DNA of 64,000 nucleotides from Tolypothrix tenuis PCC 7101 (GTDB lineage: Bacteria; Cyanobacteriota; Cyanobacteriia; Cyanobacteriales; Nostocaceae). The notes below the pieces were generated by a model. The model made no database searches. It had not been told where the DNA came from and saw nothing but the letters and a program-made list of their open reading frames with translations. Numbering within the stretch: position 1 is the stretch's first letter; each line of letters opens with the position of its first letter. Below, one piece after another: positions 1 through 7,481 of the stretch. Made by a program: the position numbers and the translations under genes. Where the stretch lies: the NCBI RefSeq assembly GCF_002368295.1, contig NZ_AP018248.1:7021281-7085280 (forward strand), given 5' to 3'.

Positions 1-1300
1 GCCAAATAGTCTTAACTCCAGGTTCGCCATCGCTTTTGCGCCCTAAAAAACCACCGAGAGTGGCAATCATACGTACAGCTTCTCTAAGAGTTGGTGGCTT
101 TTGAGGTGGAATCGGATTTTTAGTAAAATGTACGCATAACGACTGCCATTCAAATATCTCTAAAACAGTTTCACAACTAATATCTGGATTATGTCTGGCT
201 TCGTAAGTGAGCCATAATAAACGCCAAGCGACAATTGAATATGTAGCTAATGCCATATTGATTCGCTTTGCAGTTTCGAGTTGTAATTCTTCGATTTGAC
301 AACCGCTTTTTAAAGCATAGTGGTAGCGTTCAATTAACCAACGATAGGTATACCATTTGACGCAACGTATGGCGGCGGAAAAATTCTTAATTTCTAGGGT
401 CGTTAATAATAGCCAACTAATCGGGCTAACACCTACTGGTGGATTTTCTTCTTCTGCTAAAATCACCTGTAATTTTACTGGTTTAAGTTGTGAACGTGCT
501 ATGTGATGCCGTGGTACATCTACTTCAAATGTTGCATATTTAATGATTAGTTTTGCAGTTCTAGCTGCCGCTTCTGGATTACGTTTTACTTCTACTAATA
601 ATGTTCCCCCTACTGAGGTAGCACGGATTGCTTGATGTAAATACTTGGCTGTGTGATTGACTTTTCTATTGTGGGTTCCCCGGATGAGTAAATGTGAATT
701 TCTCGGGCGTTGTTTCCGAAATAAGTCAAATATATCAGCTTCGGAATCTCCCATAGTGACAACTGTTGTTTCTGTGGGCACAAACTCTTGTGTTCTCTCT
801 AATCCATCTAACCATCTTTGACTTTCTTTTTCTTGTATTTGTCGTTGACGGCGTTTTTTCGCTATTCCTAAATCTTCTATATCTCTTGTCCAAACTTGTT
901 GATTAATGATTCCCAGTGGTACTCCGTTTGTACTGGCTGCAAACGCTGTATGTACTTTTAATCCCAAGCTTTTTCTATGATCTAGATAACCAATTCCTCT
1001 TGTCGCTGGATGTTTTGTCAAATCTATATTTGTTGTATCCTGAATCATCAACACTGTCTCATGTTCTTTGATTCTAGAGACTGTACTTTTGATATGGGCA
1101 TTCCTAATATCATCTGCTTCAAAGTATGGTGAATTCCAAAAATCATACGCTGCTGTGGTTGCTGCTACATTTCCACAAGCTTGCGGTATGCTCGCACTAG
1201 GTTGTGCTGCTAAATCTTCCACTATCCTTATTAAACGTTTATTTCTTCTTGCATCTCCTAAGTCTGCTTGTCTCAATTCTTCTGATGCCCACTTTTCCAT
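1..1300 (-). CDS. Tn5-like (IS4 family) transposase, 3' end beyond window
   Basis: DDE transposase that would cut and paste its own insertion sequence. I translated it by hand: it opens with ATG at 1300-1298 and stays open for 433 codons to the left window edge, so roughly the last 40 residues are missing if it has the Tn5 transposase length (476). The N-terminus (MEKWASEELRQADLGDARR, then PSASIPQACG) matches the Tn5 DNA-binding domain. Likely catalytic acids are D88 (IQDTTN), D185 (MGDSEADI) and E324 in the YREK-like motif YRWLIERYHYALKSG; the spacing is close to D97/D188/E326 of Tn5. No frameshift is seen, so it may be active. The element lies in the centre of a MITE-A copy. Confidence 0.9.
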   Translation of the reverse strand, partial: MEKWASEELRQADLGDARRNKRLIRIVEDLAAQPSASIPQACGNVAATTAAYDFWNSPYFEADDIRNAHIKSTVSRIKEHETVLMIQDTTNIDLTKHPATRGIGYLDHRKSLGLKVHTAFAASTNGVPLGIINQQVWTRDIEDLGIAKKRRQRQIQEKESQRWLDGLERTQEFVPTETTVVTMGDSEADIFDLFRKQRPRNSHLLIRGTHNRKVNHTAKYLHQAIRATSVGGTLLVEVKRNPEAAARTAKLIIKYATFEVDVPRHHIARSQLKPVKLQVILAEEENPPVGVSPISWLLLTTLEIKNFSAAIRCVKWYTYRWLIERYHYALKSGCQIEELQLETAKRINMALATYSIVAWRLLWLTYEARHNPDISCETVLEIFEWQSLCVHFTKNPIPPQKPPTLREAVRMIATLGGFLGRKSDGEPGVKTIW

Positions 1301-1407
1301 CTTCCATTACCCGTTTTTACTTCCCATGACAAAACTATACCTACTCAGCTTTCTAGCTATTTTTAAGTAAATTGTAGTTTTGTTGAGAAAGATCCGGGTA
1401 ATGGATA
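1..1407 (-). mobile_element. Insertion sequence of the Tn5/IS4 type, partial
   Basis: The transposase gene plus about 107 bp of upstream DNA. The right boundary at about 1407 is inferred from where MITE-A sequence resumes (CCTCGTGGGAGAGGGG at 1408); the left end is outside the window. I could not define terminal inverted repeats because only one end is present. Confidence 0.6.
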
Positions 1408-1531
1408 GCCTCGTGGGAGAGGGGAGTAAGAGATTTAGTTCCCCTTCTCCCGGGGGAGAAGGGGTTAGGGGATGAGGGCGCAAGGTATTTGTACAACACG
1501 CGCCGTATATAGCTTTTAGCTTAAGTTGACA
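1408..1531 (+). mobile_element. MITE-A copy 1 (right half)
   Basis: Right half of a repeat found four times in this window. It carries the A-specific order: a GGGGAG/TTTAGTTCCCC purine/pyrimidine segment, a CTTCTCC hairpin, GGATGAGGGCGC, GTACAACACG, then TAGCTTAAGTTGACA at the terminus (ends 1531). The left half, which in copies 2-4 begins TGTCAACTTAACGTG, is absent here because an insertion sequence occupies the centre. Confidence 0.75.
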
Positions 1532-1752
1532 CGTATGGGCAATGCCATGCTCTGATGCTCAATGGCTACGCATCGCATTCATATATATATGAGTAAATGT
1601 GTGGTCTGTGGCAATGTGGATATATAGCGGTTCTCGTTTCGATGCAATACACAATAGGGCATAGCAATGCTACGCCCCTACGAATGGTTTGTATTTTATG
1701 CAATAGAGAACCCTATCGGCACAGGATAAACATTCATTTACCGGAAAGATTA

Positions 1753-1917
1753 ATGGAACGCTCGAAAATCATTGCCATTATTACAGGTGCGATATCGATT
1801 ATTTTAGCGATCGCCTACCTCATCATCGTCCAAATCCTCGACTACCGCGACATGAAACCCGCCCCCATTAGCCAACTCAACCAACCACCAGCAATTATGG
1901 CTACTAGTTGGCACTAA
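1753..1917 (+). CDS. Small single-span membrane protein
   Basis: A 54-residue protein beginning MERSKIIAIITGAISI, with one hydrophobic segment at about residues 5-26 and a polar, proline-rich tail (RDMKPAPISQLNQPP). The frame is open further upstream to 1597, but that extension runs through repeat-derived DNA, so ATG 1753, preceded by GGAAAGATTA, is the sensible start. I recognise the style of a conserved cyanobacterial hypothetical but not a named family. It lies upstream of and in the same direction as the ndhF3 operon; 370 bp and a hairpin repeat separate them, so it is probably a separate transcript. Function unknown. Confidence 0.6.
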   Translation: MERSKIIAIITGAISIILAIAYLIIVQILDYRDMKPAPISQLNQPPAIMATSWH

Positions 1918-1959
1918 AAATTTACTCGTTTTATTTTCCTAAAGATATAAACATTGATC

Positions 1960-1981
1960 GAGACGCAATCAACAGCGTCTC
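1960..1981. repeat. GAGACGC hairpin repeat, copy 1
   Basis: Inverted repeat GAGACGC/GCGTCTC with a short loop, 40 bp after the small membrane protein stop. It is a diverged member of a family also seen at 7421, 11370, 37958 and 61526, and may act as a terminator for the preceding gene. Confidence 0.5.
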
Positions 1982-1993
1982 TTGTCATTTATG

Positions 1994-2010
1994 TCAATTG
2001 AAATTATTGA
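1994..2010. promoter_or_regulatory. Possible LysR-type operator upstream of ndhF3
   Basis: Dyad TCAAT-N7-ATTGA in the 370-bp region (1918-2287) ahead of ndhF3. Inducible NDH-1MS operons are controlled by the LysR-type regulator NdhR (CcmR), whose sites are AT-rich dyads of this general kind, but the spacing is not an exact match to what I remember. The rest of the leader is AT-rich with no gene. Confidence 0.25.
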
Positions 2011-2287
2011 TGATTACTATTGGTTTATTTCGAGAATAATTCATAGATATAAATCAATAGTTGTTATCGGTTATTTGAATAAAGTTCACCTATAAGAATT
2101 AATTAGAGCACGTATCGATCATTTATTTATTTGAAGTATTTCCTTTTTGTCATAGATAAAGGTAAGCTATTCCTAACAAAATTAAGCAAAAATAAAATTG
2201 AAGTATTGGTGATAGCTGGGTTGGTGGGGATCAAAGCTATTTGATTCACAACCCCAAGGTTGTGCTGGAAGTTATAGAGGTAAGTTC

Positions 2288-4147
2288 ATGGCTCAGTTTC
2301 TGGTGGAGACTGTGTGGCTAGTTCCGTTATATGCGTTAATAGGTGGGCTGTTAGCGGTTCCCTGGTCGCCAGGGATCATTCGCCGCACTGGCCCTAGACC
2401 TGCTGGTTATGTCAATTTGGTAATGACATCTCTAGCGTTTTTGCATAGTGCGATCGCATTTATTGCTACTTGGAATCAACCACCTGTAGAGGTATTTATT
2501 CCTTGGCTTTCTACAGCTGGATTAAATCTTACCATCGCTTTAGAAATTTCTTCTATTAGTGTGGGAGCATTAACTGTAATCACTGGCTTAAATTGTTTAG
2601 CGCAAATTTTCGCCATTGGTTACATGGAAATGGATTGGGGTTGGGGACGCTTCTATTCTTTATTAGGATTGTTTGAAGCGGGATTATGTGCCCTAGCTTT
2701 GTGTAATAACTTGTTCTTTAGTTATGTAATTCTAGAAGTTCTGACTTTAGGAACTTACTTGCTAGTAGGGTTATGGTTTAGCCAGCCGTTGGTAGTTAGT
2801 GGTGCTAGAGATGCTTTCCTGACCAAACGGGTGGGTGACTTGTTCCTACTGATGGGTGTGCTGGGATTATGGCCTTTAGCTGGAACTTGGAATTACACAG
2901 AATTAGCTGAATGGGCGACAACTGCAAATGTTGACCCCACTGTGATTACACTAGTAGGTCTAGCCTTGATTGCAGGGCCAATGGGTAAATGCGCTCAATT
3001 CCCCCTGCATTTGTGGTTGGATGAGGCGATGGAAGGCCCGGTTCCCAGTACAATTTTGCGGAACTCGGTGGTAGTTGCGAGTGGTGCATGGGTACTGATT
3101 AAATTGCAACCAGTGTTAACTTTGTCACCTTTCGTTTCTTCAGCCTTGGTAGCAATTGGTGCAGTTACCGCCATTGGTGCTTCCTTAATTGCGATCGCGC
3201 AAATTGATATTAAACGCTGTCAATCCTACTCTGTCAGCGCTTACATGGGTTTGGTGTTTATCGCAGTAGGTACAAGACAAGATGAAGCTGCACTGTTGTT
3301 AGTACTGGCTAATGCGGTATCAGCAGCACTGCTAGTAATGAGTACTGGCGGCATTATTTGGAACAGCATTACCCAAAATGTTACCCAATTGGGTGGGCTA
3401 TGGTCACGTCGTCCAATATCTGCGATCGCATTTATTGTGGGAACATTGGGATTAATCGGCTTTCCCCCCTTAGGCGGCTTTTGGGCGTTGATGGAATTAA
3501 TCGATGGACTGTGGGGAACTCAACCTGTGTTGGTGGGTGTGGTGATAGCTGTGAACGCTTTAACTGCTGTGAGTTTAACCAGAGAATTCGGTTTGATTTT
3601 TGCTGGTAAACCCAAACAGATGAGTGAGCGATCGCCTGAAGTACATTGGCCTATGGTGTTGCCAATGGTGATTCTACTAGGCTTCGTCTTACACCTACCT
3701 TTAGTGTTGCAAAGCTTATCATTACTACCCAGTTGGGTAATTCTGAATAAGGATGTTGCACTGTTATTAATTTGGTCAAGTGTGTTTGGCTGTGGTGTAA
3801 CTGGCGTAATTTATCTCGGGAATATTCCTAAACCAATTCGCCTACCTTGGCAACCTTTACAAAACTTGTTGGCTTACGATTTTTACACCCCAAAAATCTA
3901 TCGGATGACGATTATTTTCAGCGTCGCCCAACTTTCTAAATTTGCCGATATGCTCGACCGTTTTGTAGTCGATGGTATCGTCAATTTGGTTGGTTTGTTC
4001 TCACTATTAACTGGCGAAGGTTTGAAATATAGTACATCTGGTCAAACCCAATTTTATGCCTTTACTGTGCTGTTAGGCGTTGGCGTATTTGGTATGTGGG
4101 TAACTTGGCCATTCTGGGGAGTACAGTTTTTGGATTTGATGTTTTAG
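2288..4147 (+). CDS. ndhF3: NAD(P)H-quinone oxidoreductase subunit F, inducible CO2-uptake type (NdhF3)
   Basis: A 619-residue, multi-span proton-pumping subunit of the thylakoid NDH-1 complex. The central Nqo12/Mrp family core is visible, for example MGKCAQFPLHLWLDEAMEGP with the conserved lysine/histidine region, and KRCQSYSVSAYMGLVF in the discontinuous helix area. It lacks the longer C-terminus of respiratory NdhF1. It is assigned to the F3 type because ndhD3 and cupA follow; the three form the NDH-1MS complex that couples electron flow to CO2 hydration at low carbon. Start ATG 2288 has an AGAGGTAAG ribosome site just upstream. A heptamer repeat follows the stop. Confidence 0.9.
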   Translation: MAQFLVETVWLVPLYALIGGLLAVPWSPGIIRRTGPRPAGYVNLVMTSLAFLHSAIAFIATWNQPPVEVFIPWLSTAGLNLTIALEISSISVGALTVITGLNCLAQIFAIGYMEMDWGWGRFYSLLGLFEAGLCALALCNNLFFSYVILEVLTLGTYLLVGLWFSQPLVVSGARDAFLTKRVGDLFLLMGVLGLWPLAGTWNYTELAEWATTANVDPTVITLVGLALIAGPMGKCAQFPLHLWLDEAMEGPVPSTILRNSVVVASGAWVLIKLQPVLTLSPFVSSALVAIGAVTAIGASLIAIAQIDIKRCQSYSVSAYMGLVFIAVGTRQDEAALLLVLANAVSAALLVMSTGGIIWNSITQNVTQLGGLWSRRPISAIAFIVGTLGLIGFPPLGGFWALMELIDGLWGTQPVLVGVVIAVNALTAVSLTREFGLIFAGKPKQMSERSPEVHWPMVLPMVILLGFVLHLPLVLQSLSLLPSWVILNKDVALLLIWSSVFGCGVTGVIYLGNIPKPIRLPWQPLQNLLAYDFYTPKIYRMTIIFSVAQLSKFADMLDRFVVDGIVNLVGLFSLLTGEGLKYSTSGQTQFYAFTVLLGVGVFGMWVTWPFWGVQFLDLMF

Positions 4148-4151
4148 GTAT

Positions 4152-4211
4152 TAGGGACTGGGGACTGGGGATTGGGGACTGGGGACTGGGGATTGGAGAT
4201 GGGGGACTGGG
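4152..4211. repeat. Heptamer tandem repeat (GGGGACT type)
   Basis: Imperfect repeats of the 7-mer GGGGACT/GGGGATT between ndhF3 and the carbonic anhydrase gene. This is the short tandemly repeated repetitive class known from heterocystous cyanobacteria. Confidence 0.8.
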
Positions 4212-4288
4212 ACGAAAGATTTTATCCTAATCGATTTTTGAAGACCATTTAATTTTTGAAACCTGGTGTTGTGTTGGGAGGAAAGATA

Positions 4289-5008
4289 ATGAAAAAGCAA
4301 TATAACCAAACTAATTTTTCTCGCAGAAATTTACTGAAACTAGGTGCAGGTGCAGTTAGTTCAGGAGTATTAGCAGCCGGATTAGGTGCAAATTTAGCTG
4401 CACCAGAAAGAGTCTCGGCACAAGATAAGAAAGAGATTACGCCTGATGCAGCATTAAAAGAATTACTAGACGGCAATGATCGATTTGTCAAAGCCAAAAA
4501 ACGCAATCCCCATCAAAGTTTAAAACGCCTGCAAGAAGTTGCCAAAGGTCAAAATCCCTTTGCCTCAATTCTTGGTTGTGCAGATTCCCGAGTCCCTTCA
4601 GAAATAGTTTTTGACCAGGGATTAGGAGATTTATTTGTTTGTCGTGTAGCTGGTAATATTGCCACACCAGAAGAAACTGGTAGTTTAGAATTTGGTAGCT
4701 TAGTTTTAGGTTCTAAACTAATTTTAGTACTAGGTCATGAAAGATGCGGGGCTGTAGATGCAACTATTAAAGGTGCCGCAGTACCAGGAGAAATTGGGAG
4801 TTTATTAGCTGCTATTAAACCTGGTGTAGAGCAATCTCAAGGAAAACCTGGGGATAAATTAGAAAATGCTTGTAAAGCTAACGTTTTAGTGCAAATTGAG
4901 AAGTTGAAATCATCGCCAGTTCTTGCTGGTTTAATCAAAGAAAACAAACTGAAAATAGTTGGTGGTTACTATGATTTAGACACTGGCAAAGTCAGTTTAG
5001 TTAGTTAG
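4289..5008 (+). CDS. Tat-exported beta-class carbonic anhydrase
   Basis: A 239-residue beta-carbonic anhydrase, interconverting CO2 and bicarbonate. Zinc ligands are visible as C97 and D99 (CADSR, with R101 forming the Asp-Arg pair) and H150 and C153 (GHERCGA). The N-terminus has a twin-arginine signal, SRRNLLKLGAG, followed by a hydrophobic stretch and a cleavage-like AAPERVSA, so the mature enzyme should be periplasmic or lumenal. ATG 4289 was chosen over an upstream TTG because GGGAGGAAAG precedes it at ideal spacing and it places the Tat motif near the N-terminus. It lies between ndhF3 and ndhD3, which normally adjoin, implying a role in carbon acquisition with NDH-1MS. That role is inferred. 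Confidence 0.88.
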   Translation: MKKQYNQTNFSRRNLLKLGAGAVSSGVLAAGLGANLAAPERVSAQDKKEITPDAALKELLDGNDRFVKAKKRNPHQSLKRLQEVAKGQNPFASILGCADSRVPSEIVFDQGLGDLFVCRVAGNIATPEETGSLEFGSLVLGSKLILVLGHERCGAVDATIKGAAVPGEIGSLLAAIKPGVEQSQGKPGDKLENACKANVLVQIEKLKSSPVLAGLIKENKLKIVGGYYDLDTGKVSLVS

Positions 5009-5142
5009 ATTTTGGGCATGGGGCATTGGGCATTGGGCAATAGTTATTTCTTCTCTGCTTTCTTGTCTACCCTATGCTCCCATTTCCCTAATCTCTTTTG
5101 AATATTGAAATTTCTCCTGTTTACTCAATTACCCAAATTGCC

Positions 5143-6642
5143 ATGTTAAGTGTTCTGATTTGGCTCCCGATTTTGGCGGCGGCTATCATCGCAGTCATAC
5201 CTAAAAAATTACCTGCCAATACTGTAAGGTTAAGCGCCTTATACTTTGCTGCTATATCTTTACTTTGGAATATTTTTATTCTGTTCAAATTTGATATCAG
5301 CAACCCAGGGATGCAATTTCAAGAGTATCTACCTTGGAATGAAACTCTTGGTTTAAGCTATCAATTAGGTGTTGATGGGCTTTCGATATTGATGCTGGTT
5401 TTAAATAGCCTACTTACCTGGATTGCTATTTACAGCAGCAGCAAAGAAACCCAAAGACCAAGGCTGTTTTATTCGCTAATTTTATTAGTGAGTGGTGGCG
5501 TAGCAGGTGCATTTTTAGCGGAGAATTTACTGCTATTCTTCTTGTTCTACGAACTAGAATTAATTCCCTTCTATTTACTAATTTCTATTTGGGGAGGGGA
5601 AAAACGCGCTTACGCAGGGATTAAATTCCTGATTTATACTGCTGTTTCTGGGGCGTTAATCTTAGCAACTTTCTTGGGTATGGTGTGGCTAACTGGTTCT
5701 ACCAGCTTTGCCTTTGATGCAGTTTCTACGCAAACAATATCTCCTGTATTACAATTCCTCCTACTTGCAGGAATTATCTTAGGTTTTGGTATCAAAATTC
5801 CCTTGGTTCCCTTCCATACTTGGTTACCTGATGCTTACGTGGAAGCTTCTGCACCGATTGCGATTTTGTTGGGTGGTGTGTTAGCAAAGCTAGGAACCTA
5901 CGGACTCTTAAGGTTTGGGATGGGAATGTTTCCCGAAGCTTGGAGTACCTTTGCACCAACATTGGCAATTTGGGGTGCAGTGAGTGCAATTTATGGGGCT
6001 GTAGTCGCGATCGCGCAAAAAGATATCAAGCGCATGGTAGCATACAGTTCCATCGGTCACATGGGTTACATCCTGCTAGCTGGTGCTGCTAGTACTTCCT
6101 TAGCGTTGGTTGGTGCTGTCGCTCAAATGTTTAGCCACGGTTTAATTCTCGCTATTTTGTTCCATTTGGTGGGGGTTGTAGAAACCAAAGTTGGAACTCG
6201 AGAATTGGATAAACTCAATGGTTTAATGAGTCCAATTCGGGGTTTACCTTTAATTAGTGCTTTGCTGGTATTAAGCGGAATGGCGAGTGCGGGTATTCCC
6301 GGTTTAACAGGTTTCGTGGCAGAATTTATCGTTTTCCAAGGAAGTTTCTCAGCGTTTCCCATCTCCACAATCTTGTGTGTAGTTGCGAGTGGTTTAACTG
6401 CGGTTTATTTTGTCATCCTGCTTAACCGCACCTGTTTTGGTAGACTCGACAACTCAGCTTACTATCCCAAAGTCGAATGGTTTGAGAAAACACCTGCGTT
6501 AATTTTGGCAGCTTTAATTATCTTTTTGGGAGTGCAACCAACTTGGTTAGTGCGTTGGAGTGAACCCACAACTACCGCAATGGTAGCTGCAATTCCCGCA
6601 GTGGAAAGAACCATTAACTCGGAACTCGCTGTAAAACCATAA
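5143..6642 (+). CDS. ndhD3: NAD(P)H-quinone oxidoreductase subunit D, inducible CO2-uptake type (NdhD3)
   Basis: A roughly 499-residue antiporter-like subunit of NDH-1 (Nqo13/NuoM family). Typical features include LLFFLFYELELIPFYLLI with the conserved glutamate of transmembrane helix 5, GIKIPLVPFHTWLPDAYVEA with lysine and histidine, and AQKDIKRMVAYSSIGHMGYI in the broken helix. The frame is open from a TTG at 5098; I prefer ATG 5143, which gives MLSVLIWLPILAAA, but neither has a clear ribosome site. It partners NdhF3 and CupA in NDH-1MS. The operon order is ndhF3, carbonic anhydrase, ndhD3, phosphatidyltransferase-like gene, cupA. Confidence 0.9.
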   Translation: MLSVLIWLPILAAAIIAVIPKKLPANTVRLSALYFAAISLLWNIFILFKFDISNPGMQFQEYLPWNETLGLSYQLGVDGLSILMLVLNSLLTWIAIYSSSKETQRPRLFYSLILLVSGGVAGAFLAENLLLFFLFYELELIPFYLLISIWGGEKRAYAGIKFLIYTAVSGALILATFLGMVWLTGSTSFAFDAVSTQTISPVLQFLLLAGIILGFGIKIPLVPFHTWLPDAYVEASAPIAILLGGVLAKLGTYGLLRFGMGMFPEAWSTFAPTLAIWGAVSAIYGAVVAIAQKDIKRMVAYSSIGHMGYILLAGAASTSLALVGAVAQMFSHGLILAILFHLVGVVETKVGTRELDKLNGLMSPIRGLPLISALLVLSGMASAGIPGLTGFVAEFIVFQGSFSAFPISTILCVVASGLTAVYFVILLNRTCFGRLDNSAYYPKVEWFEKTPALILAALIIFLGVQPTWLVRWSEPTTTAMVAAIPAVERTINSELAVKP

Positions 6643-6665
6643 CTCCTCCTTCTCTCTGCGCCTCT

Positions 6666-6710
6666 GCGCCTTTGCGTGAGAATTATTTTAACAACGAACC
6701 GCAAAGGCGC
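6666..6710. repeat. GCGCCTTTGCG inverted repeat
   Basis: Perfect 11-bp arms GCGCCTTTGCG and CGCAAAGGCGC around a 23-bp AT-rich spacer, 24 bp after the ndhD3 stop. The arms would form a stable hairpin inside the operon and could act as an attenuator or RNA-processing site. CTCTGCGCCTTTGCG sequences are common dispersed repeats in cyanobacteria. Confidence 0.55.
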
Positions 6711-6798
6711 AAAGTACACAAAGGAAGAAAAAAAGAGAGATTTTTCGTAATGATTTAGGATTTTTATAAGGACTTATGCACCAAGATTAGGAGGAAGG

Positions 6799-7398
6799 AT
6801 GAACCTGAAATTAATTCCCAGTGGACTGGTACTATTTCGCTTTTTAATTGCGCCTTTTCTCCTCTGGGATGCCCTTGATGGTACAACTAGTATTTGGTTC
6901 ATTGTTGGCTTTGTCGCCGCCTTCCTCTCAGATATTTTTGATGGCATTATTGCCCGAAGACTTGGTGTGAGTACTGCTGAATTAAGACAAGCTGATAGCT
7001 GGGCGGATGTTTGCCTTTTTAGTTGCATATTTGTGAGTGCTTGGCTAGTACATCAAGATGTTTTAATTGCTTATCAATTGCCTTTACTCACAGTGGTATT
7101 TGCTCAATTGGTATGGTGGATAGTGAATTTAGTGAAATATGGTAAACCTGCTAGCTATCACACCTACTCAGCTAAATTTTGGGGCATCACTCTTGCCATT
7201 GCCATTATTTCTTTATTCGGCTTTAACTATGCAGGAATTTCTCTTTGGCTAACTTGTATTGCTGGCGTAGTCTACAGTATCGAAGAAATTGCCATGACAA
7301 TGATTCTGCCTGTGTGGACACATGATGTATTAAGCATTTTTCACGCCCTAAAATTACGCGAACAACTATTAATACAAAAAGACGAAATTGCATCATAG
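6799..7398 (+). CDS. CDP-alcohol phosphatidyltransferase family protein
   Basis: A 199-residue membrane protein. The family joins CDP-activated lipid or sugar-alcohol donors to an alcohol acceptor, using eight acidic/polar motif residues. The motif is visible as D45-x2-D48-G49-x2-A52-R53, then D66-x3-D70 in SDIFDGIIARR and ADSWADV. The second glycine of the signature, expected 8 residues after the Arg, is Leu62 here. About five to six hydrophobic segments follow. Start ATG 6799 has a near-perfect AGGAGGAAGG site. It lies between ndhD3 and cupA, same strand. The substrate cannot be told; a thylakoid lipid head-group role is only one guess. An inactive paralogue is also possible given the substituted glycine. 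Confidence 0.75.
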   Translation: MNLKLIPSGLVLFRFLIAPFLLWDALDGTTSIWFIVGFVAAFLSDIFDGIIARRLGVSTAELRQADSWADVCLFSCIFVSAWLVHQDVLIAYQLPLLTVVFAQLVWWIVNLVKYGKPASYHTYSAKFWGITLAIAIISLFGFNYAGISLWLTCIAGVVYSIEEIAMTMILPVWTHDVLSIFHALKLREQLLIQKDEIAS

Positions 7399-7420
7399 TC
7401 ATCACAAATGACATTGTCAA

Positions 7421-7438
7421 GACGCGATGAATCGCGTC
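7421..7438. repeat. GACGCGAT hairpin repeat, copy 2
   Basis: Palindrome GACGCGATGAATCGCGTC in the 83-bp gap between the phosphatidyltransferase-like gene and cupA; same family as copies at 1960, 11370, 37958 and 61526. Confidence 0.65.
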
Positions 7439-7481
7439 TCTACAAGATAACAAAATCTTACAACTCCAACGGCATTTATAT

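Noticed and set aside
1068..1370. 100-codon plus-strand frame
   Set aside because: Shadow antisense to the Tn5-like transposase.
1597..1752. N-terminal extension of the small membrane protein
   Set aside because: Runs through dispersed-repeat DNA; the hydrophobic protein starts naturally at ATG 1753.
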